64,000 nt of DNA from Bacteroidia bacterium (GCA_018401705.1 JAGYKL010000020.1:1-64000); one strand, 5' to 3'; positions 44,743 to 53,278 are shown, numbered from the stretch's first letter. Notes: generated from the letters alone by a model not told the origin. Translations and numbers: made by a program.

Positions 44743-44835
44743 TAGTCTACGCCAGCGATTGTAGCAAATTAGCTTGTGCGGAGCGCAACTAATGCGTAAA
44801 GCGCGGCCGTGAGCTTGTCGAGCGGGGCGCCCAAA
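44743..44835. repeat. GC-rich dispersed element, copy B
   Basis: It shares the left block (TAGTCTACGCCAGCGATTG, one mismatch to copy A) and the identical 34-bp right block (44798-44831) with copy A at 36478-36576. It lacks the 19-bp palindrome of copy A and has a different interior. Both copies end about 8-10 bp beyond the stop codon of a minus-strand gene. Confidence 0.8.
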
Positions 44836-44842
44836 GAATTAA

Positions 44843-45256
44843 TCAATCTATTGTTGCAATTACCTTTAACTCTATTGCAATCGGTGTTGGCAAGCAGTTA
44901 ATTTCTATGGTTGTGCGACAAGGGAGATTATCCTTAAAATATTCTGCATATATGCGGTTATAAGTCTTGAAGTCGTCCTTCATGTTGGTGAGAAAGACCG
45001 TTACATCAACAATCTTGTCCCAAGACGAACCGCAATCTTCGAGAATATACTTGATATTATTAAACACCGAATGGCACTGCTTCTCGATATCGTAAGAAAC
45101 TATATTTCCCTCATTGTCAAGTTCAACGCCGGGAATCACTTTTGTTCCTTTTTCTCTGGGACCAACACCGGATAAAAAAAGCAAACTCCCAACACGACGA
45201 GCATGAGGGTAAAGTCCAACAGGTTCAGGAGCACGGGAAGAGTTTAGTTTAGACAT
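44843..45256 (-). CDS. RidA/YjgF family enamine/imine deaminase
   Basis: A 137-residue protein of the RidA superfamily, which hydrolyses reactive enamines and imines made by PLP enzymes; some members are 2-aminomuconate deaminases. Motifs are PVGLYPHARRVGSLLFLSG near the start, CHSVFNNIKYILEDCGSSWDKIVDV in the middle and CRTTIEINCLPTPIAIELKV at the end, with the conserved Arg (CRTTIE) that binds the substrate carboxylate. The length is near normal for the subgroup. Its upstream region is a long TAGTTGA/TAGTTAGA array that starts 6 bp before the ATG. The nearby aminotransferase gene could make its substrate, but the two are not co-transcribed. Confidence 0.88.
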   Translation of the reverse strand: MSKLNSSRAPEPVGLYPHARRVGSLLFLSGVGPREKGTKVIPGVELDNEGNIVSYDIEKQCHSVFNNIKYILEDCGSSWDKIVDVTVFLTNMKDDFKTYNRIYAEYFKDNLPCRTTIEINCLPTPIAIELKVIATID

Positions 45257-45262
45257 GAGGTA

Positions 45263-45344
45263 TAGTTGATAGTTGATAGTTAGATAGTTAGATAGTTGAT
45301 AGTTAGATAGTTGATAGTTAGATAGTTGATTGTTATGTAGTTGA
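45263..45344. repeat. TAGTTGA/TAGTTAGA heptad-octad array
   Basis: Eleven consecutive units, six of TAGTTGA and four of TAGTTAGA, plus one degenerate (TTGTTATG). The array directly precedes the ridA-like start and is followed at 45396 by a WCGNNNW array. This makes most of the 297-bp gap between divergent genes repetitive. Confidence 0.8.
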
Positions 45345-45395
45345 TTGTAGTTTTTTAGTGTGATTTAAAGCATCAAAGCATATCTAGTTTTTTCA

Positions 45396-45430
45396 TCGTG
45401 TTTCGCTCATCGCAAATCGTCCATCGAACT
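45396..45430. repeat. Heptad-periodic array 4 (TCGNNNW x5)
   Basis: Five consecutive units: TCGTGTT, TCGCTCA, TCGCAAA, TCGTCCA, TCGAACT. It follows the same rule as the arrays at 2323, 7159 and 30343. Confidence 0.7.
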
Positions 45431-45553
45431 GCAAACACTTTACAAATAAAGCATTTTCAGGTAAGAGAGGCAATACGTTCGTTGAATTGCGTAAGGATTT
45501 TAGCTTTATTTCAACGATTAAGGTTCATTTGCGTTATATTTAAAAACAAAACT

Positions 45554-45835
45554 ATGAAAGCTATTTGGAACGATGAGGTAATTGCTGAAAGCAATGAGAC
45601 AATTGTCATAGAAAATAATCACTATTTCCCAGCTAACTCTATCAAGAAAGAGTTTTTTAAAGATTCTTCCACACACACTGTTTGCCCCTGGAAAGGTACA
45701 GCATCTTACTATACTTTGGATGTAAACGGAAAGCAAAATCCTGATGCGGCTTGGTATTACCCAGAAGCAAAAACTGCTGCAAAGGGCATTGAAAACTACG
45801 TTGCCTTTTGGAAAGGTGTGAAGGTTGAGAAGTAA
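45554..45835 (+). CDS. DUF427 domain protein
   Basis: A 93-residue protein made of a single DUF427 domain: MKAIWNDEVIAES, VIENNHYFP, KEFFKDSSTHTVCPWKGTASYY and DAAWYYPEA with the conserved WKG and WYYPxP-like motifs. The true start is the ATG at 45554; frames open further upstream (to 45398) only because the heptad-rich DNA has few stops. The domain is a small beta-barrel with no proven activity. The stop codon abuts the stop of the convergent aminotransferase gene. Confidence 0.9.
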   Translation: MKAIWNDEVIAESNETIVIENNHYFPANSIKKEFFKDSSTHTVCPWKGTASYYTLDVNGKQNPDAAWYYPEAKTAAKGIENYVAFWKGVKVEK

Positions 45836-47122
45836 TTATGCTTCTTTTCTAATGGTCTGAAGCCCTTCTATGAGTTTATCCAAATCACTAAAGGTAGTGT
45901 ACACGTGCGGTGTGATTCTTACTCCCGAAATGTTTTCCCACTCGATGGCAACGGTGTGAATGCCATAGTTTTTAAACAGCTTTTGGTCAATTTCTGAAGG
46001 TTTAACTCCTTCCATGCTTACCAATGCAATGGCTCCGCTATGGGTTTCTGACTTAGGAGTTGTAACTGAAATACCGTCGGTTTTGGTGACTTCTGAAGTC
46101 CAGTAGGTTTTGAGTTGGTGCAATCGATTGAATTTTCTTTCCGAGCCAATTCCATTGTGAAAGTCGAGTGCTCTTCCAACGGCTAGTTCTGTTGGAAAAG
46201 ATCGTGTTCCAAGTGTTTCGAACTTTTTAATGTCATCGCTTTCGGGCTTTTCGCCCGGAAACAGTGGCGCTAAGTCAGCAATTCGTTCTTTCTTAACGTA
46301 AAGCAATCCGCTGCCAAAGGGAGCGCAAAGCCATTTGTGCAGACTTGTTCCGCAGAAATCTACTTCCAGATCAGGCATTTTGAAATTAAGATGCGCGAAT
46401 GAATGAGCACTATCAGAGATGCTTAGAATGTTTCTTTTTCGAGCTTCTAATGCTATTTTCGCAACAGGCAGCACTTGTCCGTTCCAGTTAATAAGGTGTG
46501 TGATATGAACTACTTTAGTTTTGGAGCTGAACTTTTCGATGTAACGATTAGCAAGTTCGCTATCATCTTCGGAAGTGTTAGGATGATCGACCCAGACCAG
46601 TTTAATTCCGTCGCGTTTTTCGCGCCATTTCCAAGCATTAATCATATTTGGGTAATCCCAGCGGCTAAGCACAACTTCATCTCCTTTTTTGAGAGGAATT
46701 CCCATTATTACTGTGCCTAAAGCTTCTGTTGCGTTTCGATTAATCGCTAATTCATCTGCAGAACAACCGGCTAATTGAGCAAGAGATTCTCGCAATGCTT
46801 CTCTTCCCTGATCAAGGATACGCCACATGAAATATGAGGGAGCTTCATTGCTTAGTCGATTATATTTTTCAAAAGTGTCCTGCACTATTTGCGGCTGGGG
46901 GCTAACGCCTCCGTTGTTGAGATTGATTATGTTTGGTGATGTTGTGTAAGCCTGTTGTATTCCAAACCAAAAATCTTCATTGTCTAATTCTCCAAAGCGG
47001 TTGAAATGCTTATCAAGGTCAGATGCATTTGCGGTATTCCATGAATCAAGGAATGGCAATGATAAAGCAGAAATTCCGAGGTTTCTCAGAAAGGAGCGGC
47101 GAGCTTTAGTGATATTGTTCAT
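45836..47122 (-). CDS. Tat-exported class V aminotransferase (isopenicillin N epimerase-like)
   Basis: A 428-residue PLP enzyme of fold type I. The first 33 residues are a twin-arginine signal (KARRSFLRNLGISALSLPF). The domain follows with NLNNGGVSPQP, ELAINRNATEALGTVIMGI, SDSAHSFAHLNF (the PLP-ring Asp in the DxAH motif) and SLHKWLCAPFGSGLLYV with the Schiff-base Lys in SLHKW. This is the isopenicillin N epimerase/cysteine desulfurase group. Ergothioneine C-S lyase EgtE belongs to the same group, and egtBD lie 30 kb away. A Tat-exported enzyme would act in the periplasm, however, so that link is only a possibility. Confidence 0.87.
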   Translation of the reverse strand: MNNITKARRSFLRNLGISALSLPFLDSWNTANASDLDKHFNRFGELDNEDFWFGIQQAYTTSPNIINLNNGGVSPQPQIVQDTFEKYNRLSNEAPSYFMWRILDQGREALRESLAQLAGCSADELAINRNATEALGTVIMGIPLKKGDEVVLSRWDYPNMINAWKWREKRDGIKLVWVDHPNTSEDDSELANRYIEKFSSKTKVVHITHLINWNGQVLPVAKIALEARKRNILSISDSAHSFAHLNFKMPDLEVDFCGTSLHKWLCAPFGSGLLYVKKERIADLAPLFPGEKPESDDIKKFETLGTRSFPTELAVGRALDFHNGIGSERKFNRLHQLKTYWTSEVTKTDGISVTTPKSETHSGAIALVSMEGVKPSEIDQKLFKNYGIHTVAIEWENISGVRITPHVYTTFSDLDKLIEGLQTIRKEA

Positions 47123-47218
47123 GATGATACTAAGTTAAGCGAATCTTCAAATAGCTAGGTGAATGAATCATCCTAAATTTGAAAAAGCAAACTTAACCAG
47201 CTAGAATTTGCAATTGGC

Positions 47219-49273
47219 TTATCTAAGTAGCGTTACACTTCCTTTTTCTTCCTTGCTTTGTTGTGAGCAGTTGTCATAAAAGAGACACTTCCAAAAGTAG
47301 GTGCCTTCAGGAGCATCGCGATTTTCGAATTGTCCATCCCAGTATAAAATAGGACTGCTGCTACTAAATACTTTTGTCCCCCAACGATTGTAAATTAGCA
47401 TTGAATAATCTTCAAGTTGAGCGTTTCCTGCTTCAAAGAAATCGTTGATTCCATCTTGGTTAGGGGTAAAGACATTCGGAATCTCAACTTTTGAATCTTT
47501 TCCGTAAATAGCAATATTCACAGAATCTGAAAGTATGCAAATCGAATCACTAACCTCTAACCAGTAAAGTCCACTTTCGGTGACAAACAAAGTTTCATCA
47601 GTGGAGCCGTCAGACCATAAATAGGTTTTTGCATTTATTTCAGGATCTAGTATCAAAGTATCCAGATTGCAATAAATAGAATCATTACCTAAATCAAATT
47701 CAGGTATTGAAATAAATGTAAGCTTAATTGAGTCGCTATTCTCACAAAACTCGTTTGAAGCAATTACAGAGTATGTTCCACTATTTTCAATAAAAATACC
47801 TGGCGTTGTAGCTCCTGTGCTCCATGCAAAATCGAGATCGTCAAAATTATAAATTGCATTAACCTGATTGCCAGAAGAATTGCATAAAGCTGAATCTACA
47901 GGTAGACTCAAAGAAAATGAATAATCAAAAGAGACATAAACACTATCGTTTCTGTTTATGCAAGGTGAAATTAAATCAATTGAATACAAGTCTGACTCAG
48001 AAATCAGAATAGAACTGACCGTATCGCCGGTAGACCATTGGATTGAACCTCCAAAAGAATTCCCGATGTCTAGTAAATATGGAGTAGAGCAAGCGAAAAT
48101 CGTGTCTTGAGAAAACAGCGTAGTATTTAAAGAAACTAAAGGTGATGAAACTATGTTTTGTAGTCCGAAACGACAAGTAGTTCCAGTGGCTAAGGTGAAG
48201 GCATCAAGCTGAAAAGAACAATCCAGACCTTGCTCATTGGGAGATTCAATGATGCTTAATCTATTTTCTCCTTGCTGAGCAATATACATTTTGCCATCTG
48301 GAGCATTTTCAATTGCACCGAAGTTTTTAGTAGTGCTTGCAATTCCAACTTCACTTTGCGAGAATTCGTCTTGTGAAGTTGCTAAAGCATTAAATTGGAG
48401 AACAACGCTTGGACCAAAAGGGCTAGCTTCTGCGGTGTAAAGTTTAGAGTTATCGGGTGAAAAGCATAAGCCATAAAGACTATTTTGCGGGAATTCTTTT
48501 ATGTATTCGTTAGAAATCACCCCGCTATCAAAATCGAAGTCGTATAATGAAATAGAAGCAGGTGTAGATAGGGTTCTTGTCCAAGCTAATTTTGTCCCAT
48601 CATATGATGCTCTGATATAACCAATGCCATCAATAGCGCCAGTTTCAGAAAGGGACGGTCCTATAGTAGAAATTACTGGAGAACTCAGGCCTGATTCATC
48701 TAATCGCCAGGCATAGAAGTCGCTGCCAGGCCAGCGGTGAGCTACAATCCAGTACTCGTCGGTAGCACAAGACCTGATGCCTGTTAAAAGCTCGGCTGAG
48801 CTTTCAAGGAGTTCTGTAATTGGCTGAACGAGTTCTCCTAGGCCTGAATTTGCATTCACATCTAAAATTGCGTAAGTGGTGCCAGAGTATTGGCCAGAAA
48901 CACCTCCTACCAGAGTTGCTGCTGTTGTAAATATGTAATATTTACCTGGATTTCCAGGGAAAGGCACTATAAGCGCTGATTGACTAGCTGACAGATTTCC
49001 TCCTAAAGTGTTTTCCGACCCAGGAATAATGGAATCGTCAGATCTGAAGATATAGGTGCCATCAGTATAAAATAGCAAATTGCCATTTTCATCAGAGATG
49101 CTTGCACAGCCTTCATTTGTGAAAATAGCTGAGGTCGATGCCACTGCGGTTCCTGAGCTGAAATCTAACCTGCAATTATCTCCAAAATTCCACACAGAAT
49201 TAGTAAGATCCTGACCTAGCAGGCTAATTACAGGAAGAAAGAGTAAAGTAGATAGAATCTTTAGGCGCCTCAT
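47219..49273 (-). CDS. T9SS type B sorting domain protein with N-terminal beta-propeller
   Basis: A 684-residue exported protein. The signal peptide ends after LLGQ. Residues 25-350 have propeller-like repeats (NSVWNFGDNCRLDFSSGT, NLLFYTDGTYIF, SDENGNLLFY, PDNSKLYTAEAS, APDGKMYIAQQ), a fold often seen with this sorting domain. Several Ig-like segments follow (SIQWSTGDTVSSI). The last 90 residues are the gliding-motility-associated C-terminal domain (VFTPNQDGINDFF, IYNRWGTKVF, WDG, GTYFWKCLF), a type B T9SS signal. Such proteins are often adhesins or gliding-related; the ligand is unknown. Confidence 0.9.
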   Translation of the reverse strand: MRRLKILSTLLFLPVISLLGQDLTNSVWNFGDNCRLDFSSGTAVASTSAIFTNEGCASISDENGNLLFYTDGTYIFRSDDSIIPGSENTLGGNLSASQSALIVPFPGNPGKYYIFTTAATLVGGVSGQYSGTTYAILDVNANSGLGELVQPITELLESSAELLTGIRSCATDEYWIVAHRWPGSDFYAWRLDESGLSSPVISTIGPSLSETGAIDGIGYIRASYDGTKLAWTRTLSTPASISLYDFDFDSGVISNEYIKEFPQNSLYGLCFSPDNSKLYTAEASPFGPSVVLQFNALATSQDEFSQSEVGIASTTKNFGAIENAPDGKMYIAQQGENRLSIIESPNEQGLDCSFQLDAFTLATGTTCRFGLQNIVSSPLVSLNTTLFSQDTIFACSTPYLLDIGNSFGGSIQWSTGDTVSSILISESDLYSIDLISPCINRNDSVYVSFDYSFSLSLPVDSALCNSSGNQVNAIYNFDDLDFAWSTGATTPGIFIENSGTYSVIASNEFCENSDSIKLTFISIPEFDLGNDSIYCNLDTLILDPEINAKTYLWSDGSTDETLFVTESGLYWLEVSDSICILSDSVNIAIYGKDSKVEIPNVFTPNQDGINDFFEAGNAQLEDYSMLIYNRWGTKVFSSSSPILYWDGQFENRDAPEGTYFWKCLFYDNCSQQSKEEKGSVTLLR

Positions 49274-49525
49274 GCATGAAATATATATTTTACTAAAATA
49301 AATATAAAAGCAAAATAATCAACTTCCGGTCTGATAATTTTAAATAAAATTTAGATATCTCTATTATGTCGAACTAAAATTGTTTTAAATATGCTTTATG
49401 GAGAATAAAATCTCAGGATTATTAGAAATTCAATTCGTGCTTTTCGGTTTTTAAACTGCTATTTGACCAATGAGTTAAGCACTTGTTAAATTGGAAAGAA
49501 ATATCAACTCTGCTTTTGTCAAATA

Positions 49526-49554
49526 AAAGCCCTGAGATTAATCCACAGGGCTTT
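49526..49554 (+). terminator. Hairpin AAAGCCCTG...CAGGGCTTT
   Basis: Perfect 9-bp arms around an 11-nt loop (AGATTAATCCA). No T-run follows on the plus strand beyond the TTT of the arm. On the minus strand it would end a transcript pointing left. It may be a terminator or an RNA structure. Confidence 0.5.
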
Positions 49555-49567
49555 GTGTAGAATACCG

Positions 49568-49585
49568 TCCCGATAATAATCGGGA
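49568..49585 (+). terminator. Hairpin TCCCGATAATAATCGGGA followed by T6
   Basis: A perfect 7-bp stem with a 4-nt loop. It is followed 4 bp later by TTTTTT (49589-49594 region), a terminator-like arrangement about 90 bp upstream of the LRR gene start. The core is shared with the palindrome at 7111-7124. Confidence 0.5.
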
Positions 49586-49647
49586 GAATTTTTTACTACT
49601 AGGATTAGAAACTAAATCAGAACTCTGTCCCATTTGATAGTTTAACC

Positions 49648-49655
49648 TATATTTG
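49648..49655 (+). promoter_or_regulatory. Candidate -7 box deciding the LRR gene start
   Basis: TATATTTG matches TAnnTTTG. Transcription would begin near 49660, after an in-frame TTG at 49653 and before the ATG at 49677, so the ATG is the start. Confidence 0.5.
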
Positions 49656-49676
49656 TTTAACTACCTTTCTACTATT

Positions 49677-52600
49677 ATGCAAAAACAAATACTCCTTTTC
49701 GCACTCCTATTTTCCTTGTTATTTTCAAGTCAATCTGTAAAAGCTGAGCTTGTAACCATTCCAGACCCTGTATTTGCAGAATATCTCACTCAACAATACC
49801 CAAGTTGTATGACAGGCAACCAGCTTGAAACAACTTGTAATTCAGTACTGAGTGCTCAATATTTCACAGGTTTTGGAGGTCTTAATATATCTGACTTCAC
49901 AGGAATTGAGCATTTTGTAAATATTAGATCTCTATCTATTAGCTATGATGAAGTAGGAATAGAAAACATGGTATTTCCTCCTAATTTGGAAAATTTATGG
50001 GTATCTAATTGCGAATTCAATATCTTCTTTACCCTTCCTGAAGGCCTAATTTCTTTTACAGCTATTCAATGTCCTTCTTTGTATATAGGTTTCCCTAACT
50101 TTTTACCCTCAACACTTGAAAATTTAGAAATTATATCATGTTACGCAGGTTCAATTCCCCCACTTCCAGCTGGACTTAAGTTTCTTGATGTCACGGACAA
50201 TAATTTGGGAGGGTCGGGATCGTTACCTGAATTACCAGAAGGCCTTGATTCACTAAACATAGGACGTAACTTTTTTGACGGAAACGACATTCCTCCTCTG
50301 CCTCAATCGTTAAAATCGTTGAGCTTCAGCTGGAATCATGCCTTTATGGACTTCGAATTCCCCGTTTTACCTATCAGTTTAAGGAACCTTAGAATGGCAA
50401 ATTGTGAGTTTGATACTTTACCTGACCTTTCTGGAATTACTTCTTTAGAATATTTGAACATTAGTGGAAATAACCTTACAATTCTTCCAACTTTACCTTC
50501 AAATTTGGAAGACCTCCAATGTTCTAACAATCAGCTTTCTGTTTCTAACCTTGCTGGACTACCTGATAATCTAGAGATTCTCAATTGTAAATTTAATGAC
50601 CTGTCCACATTGCCCAGTCTTCCTCAGACTTTGACCCTTTTAGAGTGTTCAAATAATGAACTCACTTTACTACCTCCTTTACCCCAATCCTTAACAAGGC
50701 TTTATTGCTCTAATAATGAACTCACTTTACTACCTCCTTTACCCCAATCCTTAACAAGGCTTTATTGCTCCTATAATGAACTTACTTTTCTCCCTCCTCT
50801 TCCACCTGTATTAAGGGCTTTCGATGTTTCAAACAACCCAGAAATATATTGCCTTCCTGCTTTAGAGACGTATTTAGGCTTTAGTGGCAACTTTAAAATC
50901 AATAATACTGGAATTACATGTCTACCCAATATAATTCAGCATACTTACGATATACCTATTTTTGAAACTATGCCTTTATGTGGCATCTTCGGTAATGGAT
51001 GCGAAGTTGCTTGGAATATAGGAGGTGATATTCGAAGAGAAGATAATGATGATTGTGTATCAAATGATATAGAACCAAAGCTAAGCAATGTGAAACTCCA
51101 ACTTATTCAAAATGGGGAGGTTCAGCAACAAGTATATTCTAATGCTGCAGGGTTTTACTCATTCGATACCGATTTAGATTCTTACTCTGTTCGAGTGGAT
51201 ACAACAGATATTCCCTTTACGGTAACTTGCCCTTCAACTGGCTTGTATCTATCAGATATTACCACTTCAGATTCTCTAGATTTTGACGGGAATTTTGGAC
51301 TTAAATGTAAACCAGGGTTTGATCTTGGCGTTAGTGGTATTGCTCACAGCGGTCTGTTTTTTCCAGATAATATAGCTAACGTAAGAGTAAGAGCAGGTGA
51401 TATGAATTCATATTATGGACAAAGTTGTGTAGGTCCTGGCCTTGGAGCTACCGTTAAAGCCTCGTTTGACGGGCCGGTAACACTTAATGAAATTCCTGAA
51501 GGAGCAACGCTTATAAATGATACGTTAACTTGGATGGTGGATGATGTCGCTGAACTAAGTCCGAATTTTAGTTTTGCATTTGATCTGCGAACTGATACAT
51601 TTCCTGATGAAGGTGCTCAGGTGTGCATTTACTCTCAAATTATTCCTAATTCAGGAACTGATAACAATTTGGAAAATGATTCTAGAGTCAATTGTTTTAA
51701 CGTAGTAAATTCCTACGATCCTAATATCAAAGAGGTATATCCTCCCTCGATTGAGCAACCAGGAGATTGGCATACTTATACCATTCACTTCCAAAATACC
51801 GGAACAGCTGCTGCTCAGAATATTCTTGTAATTGATACTCTTGATGAAAAGCTTAATTGGGATTCTTTCAGAAGAACTATTTCATCTCATGATAATTACA
51901 CACAGGTATTGAGTAATGGAATTGTACACTTTAATTTTCCAAGTATTAACCTGCCAGATTCTACTTCCGATGAACCAAATAGTCATGGCTGGATTCAGTT
52001 TATAATTAAAACAGATTCATCCCTTCAAGCTCCCGATGTAGTTAATAATACTGCTGCAATCTATTTCGATTTTAATGATCCGATTATTACTAATAATGCC
52101 AAGCTCGGGTTTTGCACGAATACATTTGTAACAAATTCGTACATGATATGCGAAGGAGATAGCATAACAATCGACGGAAATACATATTCATCAGCTACCA
52201 CCATTTCTTCAGTTTACCCAACTGTTCTTGGTTGCGATTCGACAGTGAGCACAAGAATCGAGATGTTTGAGCCCTCTGAATTTCAGGTTACTCAACATGG
52301 TGAGAACTTAATAGTAAGCGAAGGAATGCAATCTTATCAGTGGATAAATTGCGATAACAACGAAATAATTGAAGGAGAAACAAATCCTGAATTTACTGTA
52401 ACACAAAACGGATCATATGCAGTGCAGTTTATTTCTTCTGATGGCTGTTCAGGGATCTCTGAATGTTTTGAATTTCTTTCTGTGGGAATTGATTTAAAGG
52501 ATAATTCTATAACTACTATTATTTATCCGAATCCTGCTAAAGAGTCGTTTACAATTGAATCTGACAAAACTAGTTTGCCAATCAACTTAAAGGTTTTTAG

Positions 52601-52754
52601 CTCTTTTGGTCAAGTAGTTTTAGAAAGACAAATGAATGTATCGCCTGAAACAATCAATGAAATTCAGCAATTAGCTTCTGGCATTTATTTCATTCAACTT
52701 TCAGATGTAAAAGGCAGATATCTTGAAACGAAGAAGCTAATTATTTCAAAGTAA
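49677..52754 (+). CDS. Leucine-rich-repeat T9SS surface protein
   Basis: A 1025-residue exported protein with a signal peptide (MQKQILLFALLFSLLFSSQ). Residues about 90-400 are LRRs of 20-22 residues (LPQSLTRLYCSNNELTLLPP type). Two neighbouring repeats are nearly identical at DNA level (50652-50771). A carboxypeptidase-like beta domain follows (SNVKLQLIQNGEVQQQVY). Next comes a DUF11-like segment, YDPNIKEVYPPS then WHTYTIHFQNTGTAAAQNI, ending NNTAAIYFDFNDPI, which is typical of Bacteroidota T9SS cargo. An Ig-like segment precedes the type A sorting domain (IYPNPAKESFTI to GIYFIQL). It probably binds protein or glycan at the cell surface. Confidence 0.9.
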   Translation: MQKQILLFALLFSLLFSSQSVKAELVTIPDPVFAEYLTQQYPSCMTGNQLETTCNSVLSAQYFTGFGGLNISDFTGIEHFVNIRSLSISYDEVGIENMVFPPNLENLWVSNCEFNIFFTLPEGLISFTAIQCPSLYIGFPNFLPSTLENLEIISCYAGSIPPLPAGLKFLDVTDNNLGGSGSLPELPEGLDSLNIGRNFFDGNDIPPLPQSLKSLSFSWNHAFMDFEFPVLPISLRNLRMANCEFDTLPDLSGITSLEYLNISGNNLTILPTLPSNLEDLQCSNNQLSVSNLAGLPDNLEILNCKFNDLSTLPSLPQTLTLLECSNNELTLLPPLPQSLTRLYCSNNELTLLPPLPQSLTRLYCSYNELTFLPPLPPVLRAFDVSNNPEIYCLPALETYLGFSGNFKINNTGITCLPNIIQHTYDIPIFETMPLCGIFGNGCEVAWNIGGDIRREDNDDCVSNDIEPKLSNVKLQLIQNGEVQQQVYSNAAGFYSFDTDLDSYSVRVDTTDIPFTVTCPSTGLYLSDITTSDSLDFDGNFGLKCKPGFDLGVSGIAHSGLFFPDNIANVRVRAGDMNSYYGQSCVGPGLGATVKASFDGPVTLNEIPEGATLINDTLTWMVDDVAELSPNFSFAFDLRTDTFPDEGAQVCIYSQIIPNSGTDNNLENDSRVNCFNVVNSYDPNIKEVYPPSIEQPGDWHTYTIHFQNTGTAAAQNILVIDTLDEKLNWDSFRRTISSHDNYTQVLSNGIVHFNFPSINLPDSTSDEPNSHGWIQFIIKTDSSLQAPDVVNNTAAIYFDFNDPIITNNAKLGFCTNTFVTNSYMICEGDSITIDGNTYSSATTISSVYPTVLGCDSTVSTRIEMFEPSEFQVTQHGENLIVSEGMQSYQWINCDNNEIIEGETNPEFTVTQNGSYAVQFISSDGCSGISECFEFLSVGIDLKDNSITTIIYPNPAKESFTIESDKTSLPINLKVFSSFGQVVLERQMNVSPETINEIQQLASGIYFIQLSDVKGRYLETKKLIISK
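50652..50771. repeat. Near-identical 60-bp tandem duplication within LRR
   Basis: Two 60-bp units, 50652-50711 and 50712-50771, differ only at their last base. Each encodes one 20-residue LRR. The flanking repeats have diverged far more, so this is a recent copy-number change. Confidence 0.9.
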
Positions 52755-52827
52755 AATCTATATTTAATCTGCATTGAAATTGATTGCTGATTAAAAGAGT
52801 TATCAAGTTATCGAACTAGATTTTATT

Positions 52828-52857
52828 ACAGAACCCCGATAATTTTCGAGGTTCTGT
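52828..52857. terminator. Hairpin between the LRR gene and tRNA-Ala
   Basis: 8-bp arms ACAGAACC and GGTTCTGT around a CCGATAATTTTCGA interior. It lies 73 bp past the LRR gene stop and 5 bp from the 3' end of the convergent tRNA, so it could act in both directions. Confidence 0.55.
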
Positions 52858-52861
52858 ATTG

Positions 52862-52935
52862 TGGAGAATACCGGATTCGAACCGGTCACCTCTTGCCTGC
52901 CAGGCAAGCGCTCTAGCCAAATGAGCTAATTCCCC
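52862..52935 (-). tRNA. tRNA-Ala(GGC)
   Basis: A 74-nt tRNA on the minus strand. The acceptor is GGGGAAT/ATTCTCC with the G3-U70 pair that is the alanine identity signal, and the discriminator is A. The D arm is GCTC/GAGC, the anticodon stem CTTGC/GCAAG with loop CTGGCAG (anticodon GGC), and the T arm ACCGG-TTCGAAT-CCGGT. The CCA is not encoded. It reads codons GCC and GCU. Confidence 0.97.
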
Positions 52936-53239
52936 CTTGTTGAATCCCAAAGAATAACAATAAATATTCTGTCAGATTTTGGGAGGTCAAAAGTAGAAAA
53001 AAATAGCAATCAATGAATAGGAAGTTTGATTCTAATTTATCAGCAAAACCATCTTGTAAAATGATTTAGTCAGACTTTATTCAAGAGTTAAGCAAGCTGA
53101 TGTCTTTTATAGTCAGAAATCTAATTAAGCGAGGTAATTTGGAAGAATTGAATCTATTTAAAAACGTATGCTAACCAAATTATATAATATTAAATTCTAA
53201 TTGTGCAATGCTTTATATTTCTCTGATCATCAACTTTGT
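52936..53239. other. AT-rich intergenic stretch between tRNA-Ala and the BON gene
   Basis: I see no gene or clear hairpin in this interval. A weak -7-like box, CAACTTTG, sits at 53230-53237. Confidence 0.5.
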
Positions 53240-53262
53240 AGTGTTGCAACGATACTGTTGCA
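53240..53262. promoter_or_regulatory. Inverted-repeat operator upstream of the BON/stress cluster
   Basis: Two overlapping symmetries are visible: TGCAACGATACTGTTGCA (53245-53262; perfect 6-bp arms, 6-bp spacer) and AGTGTTGCAACGATACT (53240-53256; imperfect, of a type often bound by MarR-like repressors). It overlaps the start expected from the weak -7 box at 53230-53237 and lies 17 bp before the ATG at 53279. Confidence 0.5.
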
Positions 53263-53278
53263 GAAAAAATATTGCATA

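Larger units (their letters stand above)
49274..49676. other. 403-bp divergent intergenic region with two hairpins
   Basis: No protein-coding gene is evident. It contains two inverted repeats (49526-49554 and 49568-49585, the second followed closely by T6) and the -7 box of the LRR gene. The hairpins lie upstream of, and in the same orientation as, the LRR gene, which may indicate a short RNA or attenuated leader. Confidence 0.5.

Noticed and set aside
50641-50790. CRISPR-like repeats
   Set aside because: The units are adjacent with no spacers, lie inside a protein gene and encode leucine-rich repeats.
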